A stretch of 64,000 bases of DNA from Oceanisphaera psychrotolerans (GTDB lineage: Bacteria; Pseudomonadota; Gammaproteobacteria; Enterobacterales; Aeromonadaceae), in assembly GCF_001870485.1 (NCBI RefSeq), contig NZ_MDKE01000033.1:62001-126000 (forward strand). Reading direction: 5' to 3'. Below are positions 18,493 through 27,674 of this stretch, piece by piece (positions within the stretch are counted from its first letter, which is position 1; every line of letters starts with the position of its first letter). The position numbers were made by a program, and so were the translations under genes. The notes under the pieces were generated by a model. That model was given only the letters and a program-made list of their open reading frames with translations. It had not been told where the DNA came from and ran no database searches.

Positions 18493-19275
18493 ATGCAGTT
18501 ATTGATCATCGACGCCCTGAACCTGATCCGCCGATTGCATGCGGTTCAGGCTCAGCGGCATCAGCACGAACAAAGGGCCCTGGCCGCCACCGGTGCGGCT
18601 CTGAGCCACGCCGCCGGCCGACTGCTCGGTCAGTTCAAACCCAGCCATGTGGTCGCCGTGTTCGACGGCGCCCCGGTCGGCTTTCGTCATCGCCTCTATC
18701 CCGAGTACAAAGCAGGTCGCAAGCCCATGCCCGAGGCACTGGCCAATTACCTCGGCGAGTTGCAACAGCAGTTGTGGCAACTGGGTATCGATGCCCTGCT
18801 GTCCGACACCGACGAGGCCGACGATCTCATCGCCACCCTCACCACCACCCTGGCCCAGCACCGCAAGCGCAGCATTATCGTCTCCACCGATCAGGGGTTT
18901 TGTCAGCTGCTCGGGCCTCACACCCGCATCTGGGATCATTTCAATCAGCGCTGGCTGGATGAGGAGCTCGTGCAACAACAGTATGGGCTCAAGGTTAGCC
19001 AGCTGGTGGATTACTGGGCCCTGACCGGGGTATCCGGCAGCCAGATCAAAGGGGTGCCGGGCATTGGCCCCAAACGGGCAAAAGCCTTGCTGCAACAGTT
19101 CGGCTCGCTGGACCAGCTGCTCGCCGCCAGCCCGGGGACCAAAGAAGAAAACACCGTACATCATCATAAACACGATGCCTTGCTATCGAGGCAGCTGGTA
19201 AAACTGGTGGATGATATTGAATTGGGCTTTAACCTGCAGGATCTCCGTTATCCACCCCCGACTAAAGGGTCATAG
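18493..19275 (+). CDS. xni: Flap endonuclease Xni (ExoIX)
   Basis: Structure-specific 5' nuclease related to the N-terminal domain of DNA polymerase I. The 260 residues include the metal-binding acidic set (LLIIDALNLIRR, VAVFDGAPVGFRH, DTDEADDLIATL, IIVSTDQGFCQLL) and the helix-hairpin-helix KGVPGIGPKRAKALLQQFG. It starts 27 bases after ppnN and is probably co-transcribed. Similar in length to E. coli Xni (251). Confidence 0.93.
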   Translation: MQLLIIDALNLIRRLHAVQAQRHQHEQRALAATGAALSHAAGRLLGQFKPSHVVAVFDGAPVGFRHRLYPEYKAGRKPMPEALANYLGELQQQLWQLGIDALLSDTDEADDLIATLTTTLAQHRKRSIIVSTDQGFCQLLGPHTRIWDHFNQRWLDEELVQQQYGLKVSQLVDYWALTGVSGSQIKGVPGIGPKRAKALLQQFGSLDQLLAASPGTKEENTVHHHKHDALLSRQLVKLVDDIELGFNLQDLRYPPPTKGS

Positions 19276-19355
19276 AAAAAAAGTGACATAAATGGTATAA
19301 ACGAGGGGCAATGACACTTCCCCTCGACCTATAACTAAAAAACGGAACGCTGCCC

Positions 19356-20363
19356 ATGAACAAACGCAGTATTACCGTGATCCCCGGTGATGGTATCGGC
19401 CCCAGCATTATCGATGCCGCCCTGAAAATACTGGATCACGCAGGTTGTAACTTCCATTATGACTATGCCGACGCCGGCCTGATGGCCCTGGAGAAACACG
19501 GCGAACTTCTCCCCCAAAGCACCCTCGACCTGATAGCTCAAAACAAGATTACTCTCAAAGGCCCTCTGACTACCCCGGTCGGCGGTGGCTTCACCTCCAT
19601 CAACGTCTCTTTGCGTAAACACTTCGGTCTGTACGCCAACGTGCGTCCTGTGGTGTCCTTTGAAGGTACCAAGAGCCGGTTTGAAAACATCGATATCATC
19701 ACCATTCGGGAAAACACCGAAGGCATGTATTCCGGTGCCGGCCAGAAGCGCTCCGAAGACAACAGCAGCGCCGAGGCGATGAGCATCATCACCCGCGAAG
19801 GTGCCGAGCGCATCACCGTGTTCGCCTATGAGCTGGCCCGCAACGAAGGCCGCAAACAGGTCACCATCGTCCACAAGGCCAACATCCTGAAGTCCACCTC
19901 CGGTCTGTTCCTGGACGTGGCCCGGGAGGTGGCTCAGCGTTACCCGGACATCGAAACCAACGAGATGATTGTGGACGCCGCCTGCATGAATCTGGTGATG
20001 TATCCCGAGCGTTTCGACGTCATCGTTACCACCAACCTGTTTGGTGACATACTGTCGGATCTCTGTGCCGGTCTGGTCGGCGGGCTGGGCATGGCCCCGG
20101 GCGCCAATATCGGTAAAGAGGCAGCCATCTTCGAAGCGGTACACGGTTCGGCGCCGGACATTGCCGGCCAGAACATCGCCAACCCCTGTTCGGTGATCCT
20201 GGCCTCCATTCAGATGCTGGAACATCTGGGCATGCAGGACAAGGCCCGGCAGATCCGTGAAGCGGTGCGTAAAACCATCGCCGAAGGCAAGACCGTCACC
20301 CGGGATCTGGGCGGCAATGCCAGTACCACCGAGTTTACCCAGGCGATCATCGACAACCTGTAA
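19356..20363 (+). CDS. Isocitrate dehydrogenase, NAD-type
   Basis: A 335-residue beta-decarboxylating dehydrogenase of the isocitrate/isopropylmalate family. It opens with ITVIPGDGIGPSIIDAA. Substrate and metal residues lie in RENTEGMYSG, the K in VHKANILKSTSGLF, and TTNLFGDILSDLCAGL. The NAD site is HGSAPDIAGQNIANPCSVI. The short length and sequence match the NAD-dependent homo-oligomeric IDH of marine gammaproteobacteria rather than the longer NADP E. coli Icd. A related tartrate or homoisocitrate dehydrogenase cannot be excluded by eye. Confidence 0.85.
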   Translation: MNKRSITVIPGDGIGPSIIDAALKILDHAGCNFHYDYADAGLMALEKHGELLPQSTLDLIAQNKITLKGPLTTPVGGGFTSINVSLRKHFGLYANVRPVVSFEGTKSRFENIDIITIRENTEGMYSGAGQKRSEDNSSAEAMSIITREGAERITVFAYELARNEGRKQVTIVHKANILKSTSGLFLDVAREVAQRYPDIETNEMIVDAACMNLVMYPERFDVIVTTNLFGDILSDLCAGLVGGLGMAPGANIGKEAAIFEAVHGSAPDIAGQNIANPCSVILASIQMLEHLGMQDKARQIREAVRKTIAEGKTVTRDLGGNASTTEFTQAIIDNL

Positions 20364-20381
20364 TCGCCGGACGAATCGATC

Positions 20382-20407
20382 AAAGGGCCGACAGGCCCTT
20401 TTTTATT
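20382..20407 (+). terminator. Terminator after isocitrate dehydrogenase
   Basis: AAAGGGCC-GACA-GGCCCTTT stem followed by T-rich TTTTTATTT. Confidence 0.88.
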
Positions 20408-20502
20408 TGACATCGGTTTCAAGTGGGACTAGACAGGTAATAACGTGACTCCGATCACTCATTCCTGACTATAGTTAGGGATATTGATGGAGGAACCGCC
20501 TC

Positions 20503-20961
20503 ATGGAAGCCCGACAAATACTGCTGCTGGCGCTGCTTCCCTTGCCGTTTTTAATCTACATAAAGCCGAGCTCAGCCTACGAGCCGCCGATACCCGCCTT
20601 CCAACGATCCGGCACGACCAACGAACAGCCCCTGCGTTTTACCCTGCCCTCCCCCAGCATCATGACCGATCTCCCCAGCCGTTACGGGCTCGATATCGAA
20701 TTGAATCCCACGGCGGACGGAAATCAGCGCCTGACGGCCTATCCCAGCCTGAAGCTGACACCACAAAGTTCGGTCAGTCTGTCACTGAAAAATTTCCGCC
20801 CCCGCCTGAATTTCGAGCGCGGAGGTCTTAAAACCTCACTGCGCCTGCGGGGCGACGGCATCAAGCTGAACATTCGTCCTTCCGACCCGGAAACCCGGCT
20901 GGAATTCGACATCAAGATCACCGACGACGAGTCCAGACTGGATTGCAAATACCGGTTTTAA
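20503..20961 (+). CDS. Hypothetical exported protein
   Basis: I do not recognise this 152-residue protein. It has a clear signal peptide (LLLALLPLPFLIYIKPSSAYEP, likely cut after SSA). The basic, beta-rich remainder contains alternating segments such as SLKLTPQSSVSLSLKNFRPRLNF and GLKTSLRLRGDGIKLNIRPS, compatible with a small beta-barrel or lipocalin-like periplasmic protein. A strong GGAGG site lies ten bases before ATG 20503. It is monocistronic, between two terminators. Confidence 0.65.
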   Translation: MEARQILLLALLPLPFLIYIKPSSAYEPPIPAFQRSGTTNEQPLRFTLPSPSIMTDLPSRYGLDIELNPTADGNQRLTAYPSLKLTPQSSVSLSLKNFRPRLNFERGGLKTSLRLRGDGIKLNIRPSDPETRLEFDIKITDDESRLDCKYRF

Positions 20962-21101
20962 ACGAAAGATGACATCTCCAACAAACAGCTCCGAATCATG
21001 AAAGAGTCAACAGAGAGGACAAAGGGCTTGCTATGACAATCGAATAGAACGGTTGTTTGATGAGACAGGTATTACTCTACTTTTAAACCAGCGGTAACGA
21101 A

Positions 21102-21125
21102 GAAAGGGCCCGAAGGCCCTTTCTT
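21102..21125. terminator. Bidirectional terminator before rlmM 3' end
   Basis: AAAGGGCC-CGAA-GGCCCTTT with A- and T-rich flanks lies 45 bases beyond the rlmM stop. It can end rlmM transcripts (minus strand) and those from the exported-protein gene (plus strand). The rest of 20962-21100 shows no gene. Confidence 0.85.
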
Positions 21126-21168
21126 TACTCGTTCACGTCACGAGTCCTGGTTGACCAGGCAGACCGGT

Positions 21169-22260
21169 TTATTCCTTGGGTTGCAGCTTGGCGACCTTGC
21201 GTGGCTGGTAAACGTGCACGGTAATTTCTTCCCTATCATGATACAGCTGCTTGGCCTGCACATGAAAACCGCCCAGCTCTGCCAGCTTGTCCTTGAGCTG
21301 CTGCAGGTTATACACCGCCTCGCCATAGCGTTTCTTCATCGGCAGCTTCAGGTTGAACATCGCTTCCTGGCAGTCTTCGTTCACCAGCCAGTCGGCCATG
21401 GTCGCCACCACCCGCGCCGGCTTCTCGACCATGTCGCACACCAGCCAGTAGGTATTCTTGCGGGCCGGGCGCCAGGTGAAACCATCTTCCCGATAATGTT
21501 TGACCTGGCCGGTGTCCATCAGACTCGGGCTCATGGGGCCGTTATCGATGGCCGTCACCATCATGCCGCGGGACACCAGCTGATAGGTCCAGCCGCCGGG
21601 TGCAGCACCCAGATCCACCGCCTTCAGGCCCGAGGTCAGGCGGGTTTCCCACTCTTCCCGGGGAATAAACACATGAAACGCTTCTTCCAGCTTGAGGCTG
21701 GAGCGGCTGGGTGCATCGGCCGGAAAGCGCAACCGGGGGATCCCCATGTGGAAGGGCGAATTATTGAAGGAATAGGAATAACCCAGAATGACGTGATTAT
21801 TCGCCATAAAAAACAAGTGCAGCACGGGACGGTGCCGGGTTTCATGACGGGTCAGCAATCCCTTGCCGCGCAACGCCTGGCGCATCGGCACGGTAAACTT
21901 GCGGCAGAAACGGGACAGCTCTTTGCCGTCGTTGGTATCCGGGGTTTCGACCCGAATATCACCACACAGCTCCATGCCTTCGGCCGCCTCCAGCAAGGGG
22001 CTGATACGATCATCCAGCGGCAAATCATCCAGCTCGGCCCAGACCACCAGCATCTGGCGGGCGAAAATCAGCTCGCGGAACAGCAGCTTGCGTGCCAGCA
22101 AATCGGCATCGTCCGGCTGGAAGCACTCGTATATCACAAAGCCACTGTCGTCCTTGGCTCGAGCAAACCCCGGGCAACCGAACTGCCCTGCCCTGTCCTG
22201 AATTTCCGCTGCCGCCTCTTTCTCGAATCCGGGACGACAATATATCAATAACTGTTTCAT
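21169..22260 (-). CDS. rlmM: 23S rRNA 2'-O-ribose C2498 methyltransferase RlmM
   Basis: SAM-dependent Rossmann methyltransferase with an N-terminal THUMP-like RNA-binding region. The 363 residues begin [20 protein letters not shown]. The SAM site is [19 protein letters not shown], and catalytic residues lie in [19 protein letters not shown] and [11 protein letters not shown] (the K-D-K-E pattern of 2'-O methyltransferases). The start at 22260 overlaps the upstream DUF423 stop (ATGA). An upstream in-frame extension to 22344 is ignored because it lies inside the DUF423 gene. Confidence 0.95.
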   Translation of the reverse strand: MKQLLIYCRPGFEKEAAAEIQDRAGQFGCPGFARAKDDSGFVIYECFQPDDADLLARKLLFRELIFARQMLVVWAELDDLPLDDRISPLLEAAEGMELCGDIRVETPDTNDGKELSRFCRKFTVPMRQALRGKGLLTRHETRHRPVLHLFFMANNHVILGYSYSFNNSPFHMGIPRLRFPADAPSRSSLKLEEAFHVFIPREEWETRLTSGLKAVDLGAAPGGWTYQLVSRGMMVTAIDNGPMSPSLMDTGQVKHYREDGFTWRPARKNTYWLVCDMVEKPARVVATMADWLVNEDCQEAMFNLKLPMKKRYGEAVYNLQQLKDKLAELGGFHVQAKQLYHDREEITVHVYQPRKVAKLQPKE

Positions 22261-22643
22261 CAAGACCTCAACCAGGTACGACCGGCCAGCAATACGCTTA
22301 ACCAGCCCACCATAAAACACACTCCCCCCAGGGGAGTTAACCAACCAATACCCTTGGTGCCAAATAGCACCAAAGCATAAATACTGCCACAGAACAACAG
22401 GGTGCCCAGCGCAAAAAACGCCGCCGCCACATGCAGCGACCTGACCGGCCTGAAACGCCAGGCCAACACCACCAGCAACAAGGCCAGGGCGTGATAAAAC
22501 TGATATTGCACCCCGGTGTTGAAAGCTGTCACCAGGGATGCAGACAATCCTCTGGCGGCCAGACCATGGGCACCGTAAGCCCCCAGCGCCGTGGCACTCA
22601 GCCCCAGCAGGGCCGCCAGATAGAACCAGAGATTAACGAGCAA
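22260..22643 (-). CDS. DUF423 family small membrane protein (YgdD-like)
   Basis: A 127-residue inner-membrane protein with four predicted helices. The family motif is [15 protein letters not shown], and [12 protein letters not shown] and [12 protein letters not shown] are also typical. It sits between rlmM and gcvA, as ygdD does in E. coli. Function unknown. It overlaps its downstream neighbour rlmM and, by 11 bases, the preceding hydrolase gene. Confidence 0.9.
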   Translation of the reverse strand: MLVNLWFYLAALLGLSATALGAYGAHGLAARGLSASLVTAFNTGVQYQFYHALALLLVVLAWRFRPVRSLHVAAAFFALGTLLFCGSIYALVLFGTKGIGWLTPLGGVCFMVGWLSVLLAGRTWLRS

Positions 22644-23247
22644 GAATGAATCTCCTCATGCCGGTCACTATCGCCGCCAGATTACGCTCCAGCGTGGTGC
22701 CCGACGCCTTGCGCGGGCAGAAGCCGTGATCGCCGTCTTTCACCCACAAGGTGTTCACGCCCGGAGCCAGATCATAGCCGGCCACCGCCTCCCGGTTACC
22801 GAAGTTGTCCCGCTCGCCCTGCACCAGCAAGGTTGGCGTGGCGATAGTGGCCAGATGCTGACCACGAAACCGCTCCGGCTTGCCCGGCGGCGTAAAGGGG
22901 AACCCCAGCAGAATGAGACCGGCCGGTGTCAGCTCATCGGCCACCAGTGACGCCATGCGCCCGCCCATCGACTTACCCGCCAGAAACAGCCGCGGGTGGG
23001 CAAACTCGGCCACCATGGCCCGCCAGCAGTCCAGCAGTGCCGGCTCCCGATCCGGTGGTCGCTTGCGCCCGTCGGCCCGGGTTTTCTGCATATAGGGAAA
23101 CTCGAACCGGACAACCTGGATTTGTTCATCGGCCAGCTCCGAGGCCAGAGTATTCATCACCGCATGTTCCATACCGGCCCCGGCTCCGTGGGCCAGCAGC
23201 ACCCGATTTGGAGCGTTATCGGCTCCGTTTATCAACACATGACTCAT
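22633..23247 (-). CDS. Alpha/beta hydrolase, KANL3/Tex30-like
   Basis: A 204-residue cytoplasmic hydrolase-fold protein. The strand VLLAHGAGAGMEH gives the oxyanion region, GKSMGGRMAS holds the nucleophile serine (G-x-S-x-G), an acid follows in LLVQGERDNFG, and the histidine is in VKDGDHGF. This is the compact COG3571 type. The substrate is unknown. ATG 23247 overlaps the gcvA stop as ATGA, tying it to the gcvA operon. E. coli lacks a gene at this position. Confidence 0.85.
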   Translation of the reverse strand: MSHVLINGADNAPNRVLLAHGAGAGMEHAVMNTLASELADEQIQVVRFEFPYMQKTRADGRKRPPDREPALLDCWRAMVAEFAHPRLFLAGKSMGGRMASLVADELTPAGLILLGFPFTPPGKPERFRGQHLATIATPTLLVQGERDNFGNREAVAGYDLAPGVNTLWVKDGDHGFCPRKASGTTLERNLAAIVTGMRRFILAR

Positions 23248-24155
23248 CCGTTCAGCGCCTTCTGCTTCTCTTCTGTGATCACCAGCGCCAGCATCCACTC
23301 CCTGAAGGCCGCAATCTTGCCCAGGGCCGCCTGGGATTCATGACACACCAGATAGTAGGCATTCTTGGACATCAGCACCTGCTCGAAAGGACACACCAGC
23401 CGGCCCGCATCGATCTCCGGCTGGGTCAGAACACTGTGCCCCAGGGCCACACCCTGACCGTGAATCGCCGCCTGGATCACCATGGAAGAGTGACTGAAGA
23501 TGGGCCCTTGATTGACATTGGCCGCCTGAATATCGAGCTGCTTGAACCAGGCTTTCCAGTCCCGCCGCGAGGTATCGTGCAGTAGCGTATGCCGGGTCAG
23601 ATCTTCCGGCGTTTTCAACGGCTTGACGCCCATCAGCAGCATCGGCGAGCACACCGGGATCAGATACTCCGCATGCAGCTTGTCGGCCCGCAGACCCGGC
23701 CAGTTACCCCGACCATAATAGATAGCCACGTCCACATCGTCGGTGAGCGAACCTTCATCCAGATCCACCGCCTTGATACGCACATCGATATCCGGGTGCA
23801 CTTCGCTGAAACGCACCAACCGAGGCACCAGCCACTGAATGGCAAAGCTCGGCTGCAGGCTCACCGTCAATGCGCCCTTGGCACTGCGCGCCAGCAGCCG
23901 CTCGGTCGCATCGGAAATGGCAGAAAAGATATCTTTTATTTCGAGAAAATAGCTCTGCCCTTCTTCGCTCAACAGCAGAGAACGGTTGCGTCGCCGAAAC
24001 AGCTTGATGCCCAGGTATTCCTCCAACCCTTTGATTTGATGGCTGATCGCCGCCTGGGTAACGAACAGTTCTTCCGCCGCCCGGGTAAAGCTCAAGTTAC
24101 GGGCGGCGGCTTCAAATGCCTTGAGGGCATTGAGCGGGGGGAGTCGCCGGGACAT
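23244..24155 (-). CDS. gcvA: LysR regulator GcvA
   Basis: Regulator of the glycine cleavage system. The 303 residues align along their length with E. coli GcvA. The helix-turn-helix is LSFTRAAEELFVTQAAISHQIKGLEEYLG, followed by FRRRNRSLLLSEEGQSYF. The effector domain has DVDVAIYYGRGNWPGL, LLHDTSRRDWKAWF and QGPIFSHSSMVIQAAIHGQGVALG. The gene order gcvA-hydrolase-DUF423-rlmM extends the E. coli arrangement by one gene. Confidence 0.94.
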   Translation of the reverse strand: MSRRLPPLNALKAFEAAARNLSFTRAAEELFVTQAAISHQIKGLEEYLGIKLFRRRNRSLLLSEEGQSYFLEIKDIFSAISDATERLLARSAKGALTVSLQPSFAIQWLVPRLVRFSEVHPDIDVRIKAVDLDEGSLTDDVDVAIYYGRGNWPGLRADKLHAEYLIPVCSPMLLMGVKPLKTPEDLTRHTLLHDTSRRDWKAWFKQLDIQAANVNQGPIFSHSSMVIQAAIHGQGVALGHSVLTQPEIDAGRLVCPFEQVLMSKNAYYLVCHESQAALGKIAAFREWMLALVITEEKQKALNG

Positions 24156-24350
24156 CGATACCTCGATAAGGTTTTCTAATGGCGGGGATTATAGGTGTCC
24201 GGCGAACGACAAGCCAGTGTCGCCACCATAAAGCCGGACAATTGTTACCCAACCGGGCCCACCACCGCATATCGCCAGGCCCATGTTCATTTTATGCCAT
24301 CGCCTCTGCTACACTGTTCGCCGCTTTCTTTTCTCTCATTCAGGCCACCC

Positions 24351-24971
24351 ATGACTGACTTGCTCCCTGTTTCCCTGCTCGACTGGCTGATGTTCAGCCT
24401 GGTGCTGTTGCTGGTTTTGCTGGTTCTGTTCGGCCTGCTGCGCCGGCTGTGGCGGGGAAGCCCCAAACAGCCCTATCAGCAGAAGCTGCTGTTCAGCCCC
24501 GAGTCCGCCGCCGCCCTGCGGTTACTGGACGAAGCCATGGGAACGCAACTGCGGGTCTTTGCCGCCGTCAGCATGAGCGAACTGCTGGAACTGAACCCCA
24601 AGCTGAAAAAGGCCCACCGCGAGCAGGCCTGGCACGATATCTACGGCGAAAAAATGGATTTTGTACTCTGCTCGCCCAAGGATCTCAAGGCCAGAGTCGT
24701 GGTCGCCCTGATCGACGACAGCCTGAGCAAAAGCGATGGCCGCCGACGTCAGCAGCTGCTGCAACACATTCAGGATACCGGCCTGCCGGTGGTCCACCTG
24801 TCACCCAAAGACGGGCTCTCTGCCGCCGACTTGCGTGCCGAGATCCTCGACACCCTCAAGCAGCCTCGCGCCATCACCGCCCCGACCGGGCAAGGCCGCG
24901 TAGAGCCGGTACTCAGCCTGCCGGGCGAAGAAGCGCCCGATGATCACGACGAACCGCGCTTTCGGCTCTAA
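24351..24971 (+). CDS. DUF2726 membrane-anchored protein
   Basis: A 206-residue protein with one N-terminal transmembrane segment (WLMFSLVLLLVLLVLFGLL). A DUF2726 domain follows (LLFSPESAAALRLLDEAMGTQLRVFAAVSMSELL... DFVLCSPKDLKARVVVALIDDS), a fold related to restriction-endonuclease-like cores. The acidic tail ends DDHDEPRF. Nuclease activity is not evident. The start ATG 24351 is chosen because earlier in-frame starts would add 52 residues of non-typical sequence. Confidence 0.83.
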   Translation: MTDLLPVSLLDWLMFSLVLLLVLLVLFGLLRRLWRGSPKQPYQQKLLFSPESAAALRLLDEAMGTQLRVFAAVSMSELLELNPKLKKAHREQAWHDIYGEKMDFVLCSPKDLKARVVVALIDDSLSKSDGRRRQQLLQHIQDTGLPVVHLSPKDGLSAADLRAEILDTLKQPRAITAPTGQGRVEPVLSLPGEEAPDDHDEPRFRL

Positions 24972-24977
24972 TCCCCA

Positions 24978-25712
24978 TCACACCCACAGGTCGCCGATCG
25001 GTGTATCCGGGCTGAAATGATGGGCGATCTGCGCCTGCAACAGTTCGGCGGTGGCCAGGGCATCGGTCTGGGCATGATGTGGATGATAAAACGGCAGATG
25101 ATAACGGCTGCGGCTGTCGGCCAACCGAATCGAGACCGGCTTCCTGCCCCGTAACCGGGCCCACAGCCCCAGCGGCTTGTGACGGTGCAGGCGGGCCTCC
25201 AGCTCCATGGTGTCCACCACCGGAAACACGATGCCTTCGTTCAGCCGCGCCTTCAGCGCCCGGTCCAGAAAGCCGCGTTCGATGGTTCTGTGATGTACGA
25301 CCACGACTCGCCCGGCCAGAGCGGCGAGTAGATCGTCCAGCACCAGCAGCAAGTCCGGTGCCGACTTCACCTCCGAATGGGTAATACCATGGATCACCAC
25401 CGACTCCTCCGCCATCGGCTTATGGGGATTCAGGATCCAGTGTCTGGACTCCCGGCAGCGGATACGCTGCAGATCGAAGGGCACCAGCCCGATGCTGACA
25501 ATGGCGTCTTTCTTCAGGTTGAGCCCGGTCGTCTCGAAGTCCATGGCCACAAAAGGCACCTCGGACAGCGGCGTGTCGGCATTGACGGCACCGGCACGAT
25601 AAAACCGCTCCAGCCGATAATCCCGGGCATGACGCGCCAGCTCGCCGAACAGCGACGGCCATTTGGGTACCTCGGTGTCCTTGCGGATATCATCGGGTCT
25701 TAAATAAAACAT
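24978..25712 (-). CDS. DnaQ-like DEDDh 3'-5' exonuclease
   Basis: A 244-residue exonuclease with all three Exo motifs. Exo I is VAMDFETTGLNLKKDAI, Exo II is VVHHRTIERGFLD, and Exo III is HHAQTDALATAELL, with the catalytic His before the last Asp (DEDDh). The N-terminal about 50 residues are an extra helical region not present in DnaQ. It lies nine bases downstream of the cNMP/CBS/DUF294 gene, a pairing that recurs in gammaproteobacteria. The substrate is unknown. Confidence 0.88.
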   Translation of the reverse strand: MFYLRPDDIRKDTEVPKWPSLFGELARHARDYRLERFYRAGAVNADTPLSEVPFVAMDFETTGLNLKKDAIVSIGLVPFDLQRIRCRESRHWILNPHKPMAEESVVIHGITHSEVKSAPDLLLVLDDLLAALAGRVVVVHHRTIERGFLDRALKARLNEGIVFPVVDTMELEARLHRHKPLGLWARLRGRKPVSIRLADSRSRYHLPFYHPHHAQTDALATAELLQAQIAHHFSPDTPIGDLWV

Positions 25713-25721
25713 GATGCTTCC

Positions 25722-27592
25722 TTATCCCCGGTTCGGCTGATAGCGAAACTTCAGAAACTTCTGGGCATTGCTGAGGATCTGAAAGGCATCCTTCAGGTTG
25801 CGACGCTCGAAATCCGACAGATTCTCTGGCTCGATATTGTTGTCCGGCTCGGTCCCCGCCTCGACATCGAACGCCTGATGCCGAATACGCACCGTGGCGA
25901 TAAATTCCATGGCATCGCGCAAGTCCGGCCCCCGCCCCTTGGGCAGGATGCCCGACTCGATGACGTCGTTCAGCCGATCGAAGGAATTGTGTGCCTTGGA
26001 GCCTACCGCCAGCGCATGCACCCGGATCAGATCCGCCAGTGGCGCCGTGCCCCGCCGCTTGAGATTGATGGAGTTGTTGTGCTTGCCATCCTGCTCCATC
26101 ACGAACTCCTTGAAAAAACCGAGCGGCGGCGTACGCCCCAGGGCGTTGCGTGCCATGCTGGCCAGAAAGCGCGGGCTGCGCTTGGCCCGGCGCGAGATCA
26201 GGGCATTCAATTGCTCGGCCCACTCGGTTTTGCCATAAACCCCGTCCAGATCGAAGAATATCGAACTGTTAAGCAACGTCTGGGGGCTGGGGTTATCAAT
26301 CCAGTCGCTGAAACACTGCTCCCACTGGCGACGAGTTTTCTGCCATTCCACATTGGTCGCCATGATCCCCCCGGTGCAATAGCTGTAGCCACAGGCAGCC
26401 AGACCGTCACACACCTGTTTGGCCAGGGCAGCAAAATAAGGGCCGTGCAAGGCGGCGTCGTAGCTATTATCGAGAATAATGGCGTTATCCTGATCGGTCA
26501 CAATCAGCTGCTCATCCCGCGCCATCGAGCCCAACGCCAAAAAGCAGTAAGGCACCGGCGGCGGCCCCAGATCGGCTTCAGCCAGCTCCAGCAGTCGCTG
26601 CTTGAAGCTGCGACCGATACCGGCCATGGCGCTGCCAATCATCTGCGAGTTGGCGTCTTCATTCACCATGCGCACGAAGCAGGCTTTCACATCATCGGCA
26701 ATGGCCGCCAGCTCGCCGGCGTTTTGCGCCCGAAAAATATGCCGCACCACAAAGAGGCTGCTGCGCGACTCGTGGCGCATCACATCCGACAGCGCAATCA
26801 CACCCACCGGCTTGCCCTTGTGCAAAATGGGCAGATGGTGCAGGTTATAGCGCAGCATGAGCAACATGGCTTCAAACACGAACTGGCCGCTTTCCAGCGC
26901 CACCAGCTCCGCCGACATCACCTCCTCCACCCGGGTCTGGGCCGACAGGCCCGCCGCCAGCACCCGGGTGCGCAAATCCCGATCGGTCAGAATGCCGACC
27001 ACCAGCTCTTCATCGCTCCGGGGACTGGGGTGCAACACCAGAATCGAAGACACCCCTTCTTCGGTCATCTTCTGCGCCGCCTCGAATACCGATGCCGACA
27101 GCGGTATGGTTACCGGCTCACGGGAAATCAGCTCCCGTACCGTAGAGGTCAGCAACTCATCCCCCCCGGCCTGTCGGGAAACCGCCTGCCGCAGCCGGGT
27201 TCTGTCTTCCACTTCCACGAAGTCGGCAAAGGTTTCGAAACCATCACACAGCTCGTTGAACAGGGCCTCGGGCAGGCAGTAGACCAGGGTGTCTTCCAGT
27301 GCCGTGGCCGACATCCGCACCCGGTTGTTCATCAACAGTCCCATCTGACCGAACAGGCTGCCTTCGCTCAGCCGGTTATGCAGCTCGCCGCTGCGGCGAT
27401 GCATCTCGACCGCTCCGCTGCGGATCAAATACAAATCATGCACCCGCCCCCCGTAATTCAGGATCACGGTACCGGCCCGGTAATAGGCAATTTCTATCTG
27501 CCGGCGATATGCTCGAGGGTCTCCTCCTCCAGCGTATCGAAGGGGGGAAAGCGGCGAATAAACCCCAGAATCTCAAGTTGCTCTGCTTCCAT
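25722..27592 (-). CDS. cNMP-binding/CBS/DUF294 putative nucleotidyltransferase, frameshifted near the N-terminus
   Basis: Repaired length about 623 residues. Order: a cyclic-nucleotide-binding domain (ILNYGGRVHDLYLIRSGAVEMH...LFGQMGLL), two CBS modules (about 160-285), a DUF294 nucleotidyltransferase core (LALGSMARDEQLIVTDQDNAI, with the G-S and D-x-D elements of GlnD-like enzymes) and a C-terminal helical DUF294_C. The first codons from ATG 27592 (MEAEQLEILGFIRRFPPFD) are in another frame. One base (C) added at about 27502 restores HIAGQIEIAYYRAG. Ligand and target are unknown. It is upstream of the exonuclease gene in the same direction. Confidence 0.86.
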
Positions 27593-27619
27593 AACCTGAC
27601 TCACTCAACGCAAAAAACG

Positions 27620-27655
27620 AAAAAGGCAGACGGGATATCCCCGTCTGCCTTTATA
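27620..27655 (-). terminator. Terminator after the BCCT gene
   Basis: The arms AAGGCAGACGGG and CCCGTCTGCCTT enclose ATATC. On the minus strand the stem is followed by TTTTTCG, so it ends the BCCT transcript before the DUF294 gene. Confidence 0.88.
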
Positions 27656-27674
27656 ACATGGGTTAACTCCGGGC

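Noticed and set aside
25878-27599. 573-codon plus-strand open frame
   Set aside because: Antisense to the cNMP/CBS/DUF294 gene. The His/Gln/Arg-rich composition is typical of a shadow frame.
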